This document shows positions 9,988-21,899 of a DNA stretch of 64,000 nt, piece by piece. The notes beneath the pieces are model-generated. The model was not told where the DNA came from and did not search any database. It worked only from the letters and a program-made list of their open reading frames with translations. Source of the stretch: Amphiura filiformis (lineage: Eukaryota > Echinodermata > Ophiuroidea > Amphilepidida > Amphiuridae); assembly GCF_039555335.1 (NCBI RefSeq), contig NC_092642.1, forward strand, positions 56,337,776 through 56,401,775, written 5' to 3'. Position 1 is the first letter of the stretch; each line of letters starts with the position of its first letter. The position numbers were made by a program, and so were the translations under genes.

Positions 9988-11941
9988 TTGTTAAATAGAT
10001 TGACGCCTATCCTATATCTTCTCTTCCTCATCGGCGTCATTGGAACCGATAGCATCTGCGTCTGCGTTGGTATAACATGTCCTTGCACACTACTAGTATC
10101 AAATAAACTGGATTCACCAGACAAACTGTCCACACTATCGTCCGCCATAGATGAAGTGTCCTCATACGTATATTTACTAGATGAGCCACTGCTCTCGCTA
10201 CTCATACTGTCCCCGGTTTCCGACCGTGTCATACGACCAGTCGGCGTACCGTTTATGGCACGGCCTTTGCCGCCAGACGATGCAACTTTGGTGTCCATAC
10301 TTTTGCGTTTCCACACTGGCGAGTCCATGCGGTTGCTGTGAACTTTAGCAAATTGTTTATTAGCCCGAGCTGCTTGTTGGTTATAGATAGCTTGCATAGC
10401 ATGTTGTTTTTTACTACGTCTACTACCACTGAGTGGTTCGTCATCGTCGGACATATCTGAATCCGAAGAAGATGTCGACTCTGCCATTTCTTCGAGTATT
10501 TTCATGGATCCTTCGGGAGACGCGATTGTGACGGCAGGAACATCTTTTTCGTTATCACTCGTCACCGTCGGCGCAACAGAAATTTGGTCAAATTTGTCAT
10601 CAAAGTCAACACCAACAGGTGTCATTGGCCCCTGTTCATCCTCCTCCTCGCTTCCCATGGCTGCTTTGATGCCTTTATGTTGTGCAGTTTCCACGGCAAC
10701 GCCTTGTGGACCGATGTCAGATGAGGTAGCTCCATCCTGCGTCTTTTGTTTTCTACTTTCCGCTCTAGCCCCGACACCACCTGCTTTTTCTGCTCCAGAT
10801 TTGTCTAGCTGTTTTGACTCTAATTGATTATTGTTTTGATAATTAACATCCTGAGCAGTATCGTCCATTTTGGCAGCTTCAAGTTCTGATTCTAATGCTT
10901 TTACAGTTAAAGGGGCTGCGGCATCTTTGGAATCTATAGGGCTGGATGAATTTGCGTACGCTTTAAAATCAGGTGGCTCGGCTCTAAACAAAGGCGATTC
11001 AGTCCATACAACTTGGGCCAATTGCTCTGCATCATCATCTAACGGACTCATGCTATTATTAGCGGAACCATGGGAATCACTTTCGGGACTAAAATCATTG
11101 GTTTCACCGATTTCTCCTCCCAAATCAAGCTTACGCTTTGCAGTAGAATTGTCATCTAACACTTTTTGGTAGCTTTACCAACAGTCGGCGTTTCCGATTG
11201 ATTGCTACTTTCTATTGTTCTCGAAGTACTCGATTCCTTTTGTATAACAGTTACGCCACCACGCTGGCTAATTTCTGTCGTCCTCTCCACGTGCGTGGTG
11301 GTTTTACGTGGTTTTGACGAGTCTCTAGTAAGGGTATTCTTAGCAGAGCTTGATGCCGAGGATGGATCGCTAGCTATATTATCCTCAGACTCGCTATCTT
11401 GATGTTTGCACATTGTTAGAGTCACCACAAAAGTTTGTGAACCTTTCCTTTCTAACCTTGGTCCCTCGAGTTTTTCCTCACTAGGTATTGCACCGGGCTT
11501 TGGCGTTACATTGTTACTGTTATTCCTGTGGATGTGGTCATCGTCATCTTTACCCGAGCCCTGCACGGTGGCGGTCGATGACGACGATACGGTCACTTCC
11601 CTGACCGATGATGAGCGTATTTTCTGATTATCGGCATTGTTCAGTTCGTCCACCAGTTGCTTGACGGCTATTTTGGTGTCGGCCTGGCCTTCTTCCGCTA
11701 TGTCGTTATCTTCAATCATCATCACCCTCGCCCTACTGCTGTGCATGCCCCATTCCTGCATGGTTTGACGTAGGTGCTGGTGATGGTCCAAGTAGCGTGA
11801 GATGCGACTCTCGACAGAGTGGGTGCGCTTCAAGTGCTGGTATCGCTTGTTCATTTGGTATGACCGATACGCTTCCTGAATTGTTTTGGCTGCAGCTTGA
11901 GCTCTTCTGCGTCCACCATAACGCTTCTCTAACATCTCAAC
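9988..11941 (-). CDS. IQSEC/BRAG-like ArfGEF large exon: IQ motif, disordered linker, start of Sec7 (frame broken once)
   Basis: This large exon starts VEMLEKRYGG after acceptor tttgcag. It has one IQ calmodulin-binding motif at about residues 21-34 (IQEAYRSYQMNKRY). A long Ser/Thr/Asp-rich, low-complexity linker follows, then the exon ends RKRRYRIGVNLFNK, which runs into Sec7 in frame. VEMLEKxYGG and RYRIGxNLFNKKPEKG are IQSEC hallmarks. The frame used from 11941 stops at TAG 11156-11158. The frame that reaches Sec7 is open only from 11174 downward (TAA at 11175-11177). The switch must fall in that roughly 16-bp window, which holds a run of five A (plus-strand T 11163-11167). One more A would join the two halves and also give the required final phase (1955 = 651 codons + 2). 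The donor is GTAAGT at 9982-9987. Confidence 0.9.
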
Positions 11942-11979
11942 CTGCAAAAAAACAAATAAATTTAAAAAAAAAAATTAAG

Positions 11980-12115
11980 TTTTGAAATATTTTCTTGAAA
12001 TATTAAGAGCCATCTCAAGAACCACTGAACCAATACTGGGCTTGTTTATACTCATTTTAATGCATTTTTCATACTAATTTCAAATATGGTCATAAAAATG
12101 TATAATTCTTTGAAG
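11980..12115 (+). repeat. Dispersed 'ACTGAACCAATACTGGGCTT' repeat, copy 1
   Basis: TTTGAAATATTTTCTTGAAA ... ATTTTAATGCATTTTTCATA ... TTTCAAATATGGTCAT. Same order of blocks as 20128-20255 and 33875-33985. Confidence 0.7.
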
Positions 12116-14940
12116 AAAATATGGCATTCGTCATCTGTAGTTGACTTTGGTGTGGAGAGGATTTATAATTTTATCATTATGCAAATTCGATTAAATGAAA
12201 TAGGTATAAGTCATATTCATATATTTCATAATTTGAATAATATACACATTCAACCAGTACATATTCAGTTGTCAGTAATTTCAAACATGCTCATTTATCG
12301 TCATATATCCAGGTTGAACAAGACAACAATTATTACATTCACCCGAAGTATGTTACTGATGATGTGATTCCACTTACAATTTTTAAAATTAAAACGTTTA
12401 ATATATATATATTCCTACCCAAAAGATATTATTTCAACATAAAATGGTGCACAGTGCAGCACATGTCATCTCTTCATCAGTAGTTACAGTACATCAGTCA
12501 TCGCCCCTCCCTATCATGATCCCCTCACGTAATATTTCGCATCAAGATTTCATTCATGCTTCCGTTATCTCAAGCTACTCATTTCAATAAACATTCCGTA
12601 TACCTTGGAACATTTTCACCGCAGATCCTAAACGTATCCTCCCGCAAGCATACATCGTGTTTGGCATACAAATACACTACATGTATGAACATGTACATTG
12701 TTTTGGTTCTTACTATAAAATCCACTTGTATATAGATATAAAATAACAATCCAATATACTTGATGTGTTTGTATTCAAGTTGCACATATCTTCATAGAAC
12801 ATGTAGAATAAACATATCGCAAACCTACAATCATAGTTTTACCATCGCTACCTATGACCACTCCATGTAGATGAATGCTTATGTTTCAATGATACCATCT
12901 TGACAGACACGACTTATGCAGCATTTGCAATTACAAGCCTCTCACTTTACAACCCTCCCACAAAATTTCCACTTTTTGTGACAATTTCGTGTAAAATTTG
13001 TTCGTTTTGCCAACAGTGCTTACATTATAATTCAAATCCACACACAACACATCAGCCAAGGTGTAAAAAACGCAATGCACTCTCTCCGAAAAAAAGAGAG
13101 TAATATTTAGTATTATTTTTTTAATCTGCAAGCGGCAGATTTATCAACTCCTGTCTATGATAACATAATACTGTTAGATTTGATAATAACTAACAGCTTT
13201 TAAAACATTAATGTTTATAATAATCACAAATATTTCCGCTTTATGCATTGAAACTAAATTTTTGTACAATATGCATTCATTTTTAGGGAAATGAAACTTG
13301 TCATTTTCTAATTTTATCGAGGCAAATTTTCCGTTAGCACTGCGATATTTGGTTTAGTCACAAGACAACGCCTCCTCATTGGTGATTCTGAAGCTATTTT
13401 TACCTATTTCATCATATTATGTGCACTATGCACACATTGGCAGTAATAAACCGGCAATTTTATTGATGCATACTAACTACAAACCAACCTTTTTTTCAGA
13501 GGAAAAAGGCATGCATGTCAACATCGCTCGTTTCCTAGCAAAGACAGATTGGGGTTAGTTGCTACTTTATACGGTTAAATTTTTTGTCACTGTCAATTCC
13601 TCACACTTTTCACATCATCTTTTTTTCACAAAATGCCGGCCAAAAACACCCTACAACATGTTTGGGTTGTTTTTGCTAAGGAAAAGACTGTTGGCTGTTC
13701 AAACCATTCATACGAAGTTGAATATAAATGAAAAATTGTGATGTGACAAAATAAGGCTTAATTATTAAACTGCATTTTGCACTTTATAATGCTAAGCTCA
13801 AATTTACAGGTAGGGTATAAAGCCTGTGGCGCAGGGTGACACCATTTGTGAACTGAGAACTCCCCAAATGGGGGTCTTCAGAACTGCTGGAGGGCTGAAA
13901 AGGGGGCTTTTGATTGTCACACATACCCGTACCACCTTTACATGTCAGTGCCCCCCTGGGTTGGAGAGAACTATACTTTGTTTTGGAGTGTGAAATCAAG
14001 GCCTGGAAATACATGTCCACAGTTCGCAGTGAACACAAGTGTGAGTGTGGGGGTGCCTGTGTGTGCATGCGAGTCTTTTTTTTCTGCTCAAGTGACACAA
14101 TTTTTGAGCGCAACACGTTTGTATGGAATTAAAGAGAATTGGGGCAGGTTGTTTATTAAAACTAAGGATGTAGAGATTAATTAGGGATTACAATTGGGAT
14201 GATAAAGGATAAACACTTGTCACACAGTGATTTTCCTGTCAAAATGGGGTTTAATCATTAGTGATTGTCAACAGAACACCAGATCATTTGGGATAGGTAC
14301 TACATTTAAATTTGAAATCATAAATGTTGAATAAAATTGGAATTGCGAGATTGATGGTTATTGCTTGCACGATACAGAGCCTGTTACAATGAATTACTGT
14401 TTATTGCAAACTTGCGCATGGGACTGTTATTTGGATGCTAGGTAAGCGATGCCAGCATCCCAACTACGCGATCACCATAACATACTACATGTTTATGTAT
14501 GAGGATCATGTGCGATGCACCTGGTAGAGTTCAAATGCATGGGATGGCACAGTAATGGCAGCTCATACAAAGGGATATACTTTACTACTGAATATTGTCG
14601 TCTAATCCCAAATTATATGGCATGGTACCTGGTATGACTTAAAACCTACGCTTGCAAATTGTTTACGTGCGCAAGTATGTAAATGCAGTTTGTGCAAATA
14701 CGGGTAATCTTTAGTGCGTTGAGTCAGTGAAAACTGTATGGCTTCCAAGGTGTATGCCTGCATGACATTGCTTCATTGAAAATGCACACCTAGTAGTAAA
14801 CCAATTCATGCATACATTCACCTCTAATGCAAACTTAATTACCATAAATCAGCCGCTTTATACTCCACAAAAGGTGCTCATCCCATACAAATTGCACCCC
14901 TCACAATTCAATTTCAGTCTCTCAAGAAAGTACCAATTGA

Positions 14941-15159
14941 TTAACCCTATGAGAACTACCTGCCGATTGGTCAAAAAGAAGTTTTCATTATCAATTGGAC
15001 CAATCAGCAACATTGTTAGAATAATTTAACCATGCAAAAAAAAAATTGGGTTGAATTATTTTCAAAACTCCATTCTGATTGGTTATTAAAATGAAGATAT
15101 CACATTAATTGACCAATCAGAGGCAATGTTAGATGGGCAGGTAGTGCTCAGGGGGTGAA
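14941..15159 (+). mobile_element. TTAA-flanked CCAAT-rich MITE, copy 2
   Basis: Same structure as 6745-6960. The left TTAA is intact and the right end has drifted to TGAA. Confidence 0.8.
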
Positions 15160-15784
15160 AATTAAATCACCATATATATGCTTCCCATGAGGGTTTTTAA
15201 TCAACCAATTATGCATAGGTGTGAACGAACCAACAAGATATGTTGGGAAAGACTCGCTGGCTACCTGAATTGCTGCAAGCCGGTGTGGTTTGGCCACGAC
15301 ACTATGGTTCGGCTTAGGTCAATGACGTTGTTCAGACTTCCGTATTACGTTGATTGATACAGGCCAAATAACTTTCAAGCCGCTAGCTAACCCTAAGAGC
15401 ACTTATGAAATGATGAAAACCTTGCCTGATTGGTTGGTAGATGTATAGGCTATTTTATGAGCGTTAAATGTCAAATTCCTTCCTCTCCTACCAGCACCAT
15501 TTCATACTGATTAAAATTTTATGCTCAATTATGTTTACAGCCACTTCCTCAAAACAAAATGTACATGTAGCACATAATGTAATAATTTTGTAACTTGACA
15601 GTTAAAAAGTGATAGTGGGCCTATATCTAAAAGTAGACGACTATTTTTGTTTTCTCAACAACAAAAAAGGACCATTTTCTCAGCTATAGCCATATTATCA
15701 ATCCACATGAACACGGTTATTATTTTTATGTACTTGAATCCCAGACTTGCATACTTTAGGAGTTAATTTTTTTTCAGGAACTTG

Positions 15785-15990
15785 AGGTTTGTCAAAATGG
15801 TCCAAAAATTGTGACAAACAATGGTCGCATCTCCAATGGCACAATTCATTAATCTCTGATAGCTCCAAAGTTGACATTGAGTTATGGGGTATGAGTTTTT
15901 GTACACAACTCATTCAAAGGTCATTTTGTCAATGTACAAATATATTGGGGTTAACAAACTTTGTCCTCACAGATGAGCATGTTTGAGATG
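15785..15990 (+). repeat. Dispersed 'CCTCATCCCAATGGCA' repeat, diverged copy
   Basis: Shares TATGAGTTTTTGTAC, CAAAGGTCATT, TGTACAAATATATTGGGGTT and GATGAGCATGTTTGAGAT in the same order, with more substitutions. Confidence 0.6.
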
Positions 15991-16090
15991 CTAGCACTGA
16001 TCATCATGTGACCAAATTAGTAGCTGTTACAAACTGTTCTTCCTAGTGCCAAAATTGAACACTGTAATGTCCATCCTTACTCCTAATGTG

Positions 16091-16265
16091 GTTCTTCCAG
16101 TTGAAACCCATACACCCCGTATTGAAGACACAACCTTAATCTTCCACATAGAAATTTCATATGAGGTGACTCCATTTGATATCTACATCCCCTGTGTGGG
16201 AGATTACTATCATGTCTTCAATAAGCATAATGGGGGAGGGTGAATGGATTTCAACTGGAATAGCT
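16091..16265. mobile_element. GGGCTATTCCA palindromic family, copy 4, next to a splice donor
   Basis: Diverged copy (TTCCAGTTGAAACCCATACA ... TTTCAACTGGAATAGC). Its right edge lies 24 bp from the GTAAGT donor of the exon at 16290-17057. Confidence 0.7.
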
Positions 16266-16289
16266 GTTTGTCCTGATTTATGAACTTAC

Positions 16290-17057
16290 CTGTTTATTGT
16301 ATAAATCCACAGACAATTCATAAGGATTGGAGAGCACACGTGATCGTTGAATCTGTCTCTCGTCTTCCCGTCTCTGCTTCAAAGACTTGTCTCGTTTCAC
16401 GGAAGACCGTGGCGTCCGTCCCACATGCGTCAGTCCCCAACTCCCGCGTTCTAGATTATCCGCAAGCAATGATGGCGATTCCGCTGCTATGGAACAGGCT
16501 CTGACGAGTTTGACGCTGTCGATGCTGAAACGTCTATCCGGCGGTGTGCGCTCGTCGACACTGGTTTGTGTTTGTAAAGTCCTTAGCGGGGACCGAGGTA
16601 ACGTTGGTGGCGGTGTTACATCTCTTCTGTCTCTTCTGATATCTGCCGGTTTATTTTGCTCAGTTTGAATTGCAATAGTCCGTGTTTCAGCAGGGGGAAT
16701 CTGTCTTGTTTTCACAGTAAGTTTAACAGGGGTCGTTGGTTTTGGACTTGTAGCTGGCAACGGCTTAGCAGCTTTCTTTGGCGTTTTCTTCGGTGTGGGG
16801 AATTGACTGGCCACGTGTTGCGGGACCTTTGGTCGGTTCTGGGGATCTTGGCTCCCCTAGCTTACGTAGTTTTGCCTGTCCTGAGTGTTTGGTAGATGAG
16901 GGCTACCTGGGCGCCGACCGCAGCACTGTCTAGAGAAGCAGTTCTTGCTAATGTGGCCACTCCTTCCTGAGCAAATTGTGCCCCGCCTGGATGGTGTACT
17001 CTGGATGGACTTGTGTTTAACGCCGATGCTCGTACTCCTTCCAATTCATGTGGGTCA
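16290..17057 (-). CDS. IQSEC/BRAG-like ArfGEF N-terminal exon (frame interrupted; possible indels or micro-intron)
   Basis: This exon lies upstream of the IQ exon. It begins after acceptor catttctccag with one base (T) and reads DPHELEGVRASALNTSPSRV..., ARTASLDSAAVGAQ. It ends ELSVDLYNKQ, the IQSEC motif that directly precedes VEMLEK, at donor GTAAGT. The middle is Pro/Lys/Thr-rich (PTPKKTPKKAAKPLPATSP) and probably disordered. One frame is not open throughout. Frame a runs to TAA at 16862-16864. The frame that reaches the donor opens only after TAG at 16857-16859. A third frame bridges the gap (AKLRKLGEPRSPEPTKGPAT). Total length 768 bp is two bases over, or one short of, the required phase. 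Excising 50 bp (gtagcc...gctag, 16857-16906) would also restore the frame. The ends are secure; the middle is not. Confidence 0.78.
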
Positions 17058-18049
17058 CTGGAGAAATGAAAAAACAAACAAACAAATAAGTGTAGATTTC
17101 GATGAGAACTATAAACACTTGCTCAAAAGTAGCAGTTCATAACGAGGGTTAAGGACACAAAGGCCACCCTCCTAAAACTAATAGCTGCCATATTGTCATA
17201 TCTTTACCCGAGCACGGTGGCGGTTGATATTATGAAATGTATACAATATAGATTGCAGAAATTGTCAAAAGGTTATAGGGCAGCAATTGCGGATAGGTCT
17301 TCTTCCACTTTTAAATAAACCCCTCGATAATATTAATTCCGACTCTTGAGAGATTGGAGCAACTTCCTTAAATGTGAGTAATGGGTACCAGCTAATTGTG
17401 AGCGGTACAACGTAATTTAAGCAAATTTCCACTGGCGACTGCTTGGGTTTTCTGTCATCAGCGTCATGATGCAGTTCAAATTAATAACAAGCCGATAATG
17501 ATCAAAATTTCCTGAAACGATTAGTAATTGTTTCCAAAACTGTCAGTTTTGAAATACAAAATAATATATTAGTAACATGTTCTCAGCTTAATTCTTAAAA
17601 TTTAAGATTTCTGACGATTATTCTTTAGACATCTCATTTGACCTCGTATTGAAAATTGGGCAACGTTCCAGGTCGTACATGTGCACATCAGTTTTTTGGT
17701 TATTGCAGTTTGGGCTAAAGGGAGATAATGTTGTTTGGATGCTGGGCAACACTAAATTTGATTCATAGTCATTAAATTGTTGGAGTAGACCATCAAAATT
17801 CATTTATATTTAGGACTATCTTACCATTTTGTCATCAATGTTATCAATTTGTTGCACATTGTTCTCTTCATCTGAATGCTTCAGTTTTCAGGATATCATT
17901 TTTTTTATCAATAAAATGCAGTTTTGTGCACCAGGCCCTATAGCACTTATCAAAATATAGGCTACATGTAGCACAAGAAGCGAAGAAAAAAAGTAAAACA
18001 AGGCAAGGGTTCATCCTGTAAATTCAGTTAAGTTGCAATATCTGCTTGG

Positions 18050-18230
18050 GCCTCAATGATTGGCCATATAAAGCCCTGGTCGTATCCCTCCATAGGCCTC
18101 AATGGCTGGTCATATAAAGCCCTAGTCATACCCCTCCATAGGCCTCAATGGCTGGTCATATAAAGCCCTGGTCATACACCTCCGTGGGCCTCAATGGCTG
18201 GTCAATATAAAGCCCTGGTCGTACCTCTCA
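18050..18230. repeat. 46-bp tandem array, 4 units
   Basis: GCCTCAATGGCTGGTCATAT, then AAAGCCCTGGTC, starts at 18050, 18096, 18142 and 18188, an exact 46-bp step. The first unit has GATTGGCC instead of GGCTGGTC. Confidence 0.92.
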
Positions 18231-18552
18231 GTTCTGACAATCATTCACAAGCAACCTGTAACACCATACAGGCAACCTGTATTAGATTTCCAGAGCAATG
18301 TTTTTTCGCAATCCTACTCGTGCATTCCTACCAAACCTAATTCCACTTTAAACAGCACATTCCTATATAGTAATAAACAATTCTTGTAGCGCTGCGTTTG
18401 AAATGAAGCCTTTCTGACTTGGAAAAAAAAATCAGAATGAATAGGAAGTATTCTGGATATAGGAGAAACTTTTATTTCATTGGGGGATGGTTTGGGGATG
18501 ATCAGGGGAATGGTAGAATATTCAATTTAAAGGTGATAAATACTATTACTAA

Positions 18553-19058
18553 GCAGTCCAGTCCGACTGCCTGATTAGGAAGTACTGCCGAATCAGGCAG
18601 TATGTTGCCGAGTCAGGCAGTATGGTATCCCACAATGCAATGCTCTATTTCAAATAGAGCAGCTTTTGATATACCATTATTTCTTGGTTTAGAGTAAAGA
18701 AGTAGGTAAAATATATAAAATTATTAATGAATGTACAATTAGTAGTAATTTTTCATCAATTTTAGTTAAAATAAAGTTAATTTGCATATTTAAATCAAAT
18801 TTTTAAAAAAACGTTAGAAATTGTTTTTTTATTTAAATTATATTTCTCAATTTTTTTTCGCCCGGTGAAAAATTGTCAACTTACATGTAGCTCATGTGTC
18901 AAAGTAAAATTTCCCCCCATCTTTTATAAAATCACCATGAACAATTTAGTCTTTAGTCTGTCGAATTCGGAAGGGTTACCAAAGCCTGTGTTGCCTAACT
19001 CGGCAACATGCTGCCTGATTCGGCAGTACTTCCTGATCAGGCAGTCGGACCGGACTGC
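18553..19058. mobile_element. 506-bp inverted-repeat element with internal CAGGCAG palindromes
   Basis: Terminal repeats of about 70 bp begin GCAGTCCAGTCCGACTGCCT, and each contains its own palindrome (CTGCCTGATTAGG...CCGAATCAGGCAG). The AT-rich centre has no coding. Confidence 0.8.
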
Positions 19059-19351
19059 AAAGTGTGCATATTGTGTGTGTTTCATTGATTTGCCAATTTT
19101 AATCAAAATAAACTGGAGCTACCTATTTTTCATAAATCCACTATGTACTGGACACTACCAAACTATTGCATGTATTTTTGAAACACAAATCTTGATTTAA
19201 TTTCCTAACAGAAAAACATGTATTCAAATTTAGAGTTAAAATATTAAGCAGGCACAATAAACCTTTTGCAATTCGCATATAAAATGTATTTGAAATTACT
19301 TAATTATCTATGTATGTATGATCATGATGACTGTTCAAAACACACAACAAA

Positions 19352-19420
19352 GGAAAGCTCATTGGTTGCAGCACCACAAGGTCTCATATAACCAAAGGTC
19401 CTGGGTTTAAGTTCCAATCA
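19352..19420 (+). pseudogene. Degenerate tRNA-like sequence
   Basis: AAGCTCATTGGTTGCAGCAC ... GGTCTCATATAACC ... AAGGTCCTGGGTTTAAGTTC. The TCTCATA loop and GGTCCTGGGTT arm recall elongator tRNA-Met, but box B carries a substitution and an extra base. Confidence 0.4.
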
Positions 19421-19899
19421 TCAGCATTTTCTTTTTCATGTTATAATGGCAAGACTGTAGAAATTATTTAGAATTAACACCTCAATATAAAGTAAGACTC
19501 AAATAATTGAAATTAATTACATACACACAAATTTTCAGTCTCAGTTCCTAATTGTACACATTGAACAAAACAATTTAGAGCGCAAACAAAATATGTTTCG
19601 GTTGGAATGCAGCTCACATTGCCACGGTCTGTAAAGACCACTGGCCTTTTTTACTGCCTGCTCGCAGTTCCTATGACGTAAATTGACTATTAAACTTGTA
19701 TTGATTGCGTAATTAATTATGAAGGAGACATCTGCTTGAAACCAAGGTATCCTTTTCGATAAAAATAGATGAAGAAGCATGATTATGATACCGTCCTCAT
19801 AATGATGAGGTCTATCACCGCTATATCATATACAGTGACGTGATCAAGGTGAAGGAGTTGCTTGACACTGATAAAATTGACTTGTGGATATGGTTGAAA

Positions 19900-19980
19900 C
19901 AAGAACCATCTTTAAAAAAGACAACGCCATGGATGAAGATAATGTTTCATAAATTTTGCATCGACAAGTACTAGGAATGC
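19900..19980 (+). repeat. Dispersed 'AAAAAAGACAACGCCATGGA' repeat, copy 1
   Basis: ACAAGAACCATCTTTAAAAA ... GCCATGGATGAAGATAATGT ... AAGTACTAGGAATGCC. Matches 56070-56145. Confidence 0.65.
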
Positions 19981-20127
19981 CAGTAATTTTGTGTGTGTGT
20001 GGCACAACTAACCGGGTGGGAAATATTGGTGTGCAACATGAAATATATTCATGAAGAGTTCCGATGCAAAATGCGAATGCGTGGAAGATTAATGCTCTGC
20101 GTGCTAGCCATGCGCTTTAATGGAAAA

Positions 20128-20255
20128 AGTTTTGAAATATTTTCTCAAAATATCAGAGCTATCTTAAGAACTACTGAACCAATACTAGGCTTGTTTGTAC
20201 TCATTTTAATGCATTTTTCATGCTGATTTCAAATATGGTCATGAAAATTTACATT
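20128..20255 (+). repeat. Dispersed 'ACTGAACCAATACTGGGCTT' repeat, copy 2
   Basis: Closely matches 11980-12115. A weaker third copy is at 33875-33985 and an inverted trace near 53340-53400. Confidence 0.7.
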
Positions 20256-20307
20256 TCTGAAATTTTTTAATTTTTTAATTTTTTTAAAAACATGTATTCT
20301 GCAAAGA

Positions 20308-20361
20308 GAGTTAAGATTGTGTCTTCCATACGGGGTGGGTGGATTTCAATTGGAATAGCCC
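20308..20361. mobile_element. GGGCTATTCCA palindromic family, half copy
   Basis: Only the right arm remains: TTAAGATTGTGTCTTCCATA ... TTTCAATTGGAATAGCCC. Confidence 0.65.
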
Positions 20362-20805
20362 AATTTTGATTGATTTTGCAGTATATCATAGCAAGAATAT
20401 TAGGCAAAAGACAATTGATAATACCAAATAAACGACTCCGCTTGATAGCGTCACATGACATTATGGAGAGCTTTATCAAATTGGTTTTGAAAAATACTGA
20501 AGCATATTACGGTTGCCAAGGTCAATGAACTCTAAGCGAGTTTGACGCACGATATAAGCGATAATTAATTGGAGGTACTATAGCTGGTCAGTCAAGAATT
20601 GTTAATAATTTATATATCGGGTGAATATTTTTCACATTATTTTGTAACTTAATCGTATCATGTGCAAATAAGGTTTATTTTTAACCATATTTTTTATCAG
20701 TGACCATGGTCACTGATATGATGGTCAGATACCCATACTATCCTTCTGATTCATGTTGATGAAAAAAAATTAAATCACCTGCATCTTAATTGCAAATTGG
20801 TTCAT

Positions 20806-21020
20806 TTAACCTTATGAGAACAACCTGCCGATTGGTCAAAAAGAAGTTTTCATTATCAATTGGACCAATCAGCAACATTGTTAGAATAATTTCACCACCC
20901 AAAAAAATTGGGGTGAATTATTTGCAAAGCTCCATTCTGATTGGTGATTAAAATGAAGATATCATGTTATTGACTAATCACAGGCAATGTTAGATTGGCA
21001 GGTAGTGCTCAAGGGGTTAA
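20806..21020 (+). mobile_element. TTAA-flanked CCAAT-rich MITE, copy 3
   Basis: Same family, both TTAA ends intact. One CCAATCA box has decayed to CTAATCA. Confidence 0.8.
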
Positions 21021-21706
21021 TAGAGAATTTTTGAAATATGACACAATCTGATCCAATCAAAACAAAGGCGGCCATTTTGTAAATTGAGTTATGAATGATA
21101 TCATCAACTTACACAGCAACTGAGAATGTTACGAGCATATTTAATTGCAAAGCATTGAGCATTTACAATGCCAATTTCCCTATTGTGTATTGTATTATTA
21201 GATCCCTATTTTGCTTCCTGATTGGACCAGATCATTTTACATTGGACAGAAATCAACTAAACCAACAATAATCAACAAGCTTTGATAGAAATCCAGAAAA
21301 ATATATGTATTTCTTTCAGTTTGTTATGTATGAAGTAATTTAATGGTTGCAAATCATTATCAAGTCTCAGGTCTGTCTGTGTAGTATACCCAAGCCAAAC
21401 TGACTATAAACTGCAAAGGTATTTGCAATATGATTCGCACCCCACTCCCCACTCTCTACGTTCGACCAAGTTTGGTGCATGACTTCAAGTTGGTGATGAT
21501 GAGCTATACTATGAAATACAAATGAATACATGACTTATGTCCATTTTCTGACAATGATAAACATGATTTAAGATTGAATCTATCCAGACTGACTGCTAAT
21601 CTCAGACACAGGCGCTCTCTATATGACGGATGAAACCAGATGACACCAGAACAGCTAAGAGCATAGATTAGAAACTATGAGAAGTGTTAGACAAGACTAG
21701 CTTAAT

Positions 21707-21899
21707 CAGTGGCAGCGCCAGTATATTTTTTTTCGGGGGAGGGGGCAAAGTGAATTTCAGAGGGGGGCAAAATCAACAAATTTTGCACAAAATTACCGTA
21801 AAAAGTTGATGTTGTGTTATTACGGGGGGAAACAGGGGGGCAAGAGTTCTGACTGGGGGCATTTTCCCCCCTCATGCTCCCCCCATGGCACCGCCACTG
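21707..21899. mobile_element. 193-bp hAT-like MITE with 8-bp target duplication
   Basis: Starts CAGTGGCAGCGCCA and ends TGGCACCGCCACTG. Both sides carry the direct repeat AGCTTAAT (21699-21706 and 21900-21907). CAGTGGCG-type ends and an 8-bp duplication are hallmarks of the hAT superfamily. The interior is G-rich (GGGGGCAAA runs). Confidence 0.85.

Larger units (their letters stand above)
11942..16289. other. Intron of the IQSEC-like gene
   Basis: Contains a TTAA/CCAAT element (14941-15159), a copy of a dispersed 'AATACATTTG' repeat (about 15780-15990) and a palindromic element that ends 24 bp from the splice donor. 12120-14940 shows no gene. Its short open frames (for example 13784-14116) lack family motifs. 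Confidence 0.7.

Noticed and set aside
11159..11174. Tiny intron (17-23 bp) to explain the frame change in the large exon
   Set aside because: GTAAAG...AG spacing is too short for splicing; an indel at the A run is simpler.
9988..11627. Plus-strand open frames opposite the IQSEC-like exon
   Set aside because: They are shadows of the minus-strand coding sequence; the minus strand has the family motifs and splice sites.
13784..14116. 110-codon open frame on the minus strand
   Set aside because: No family motif; plus-strand frames of similar length overlap it, so it is probably repeat sequence.
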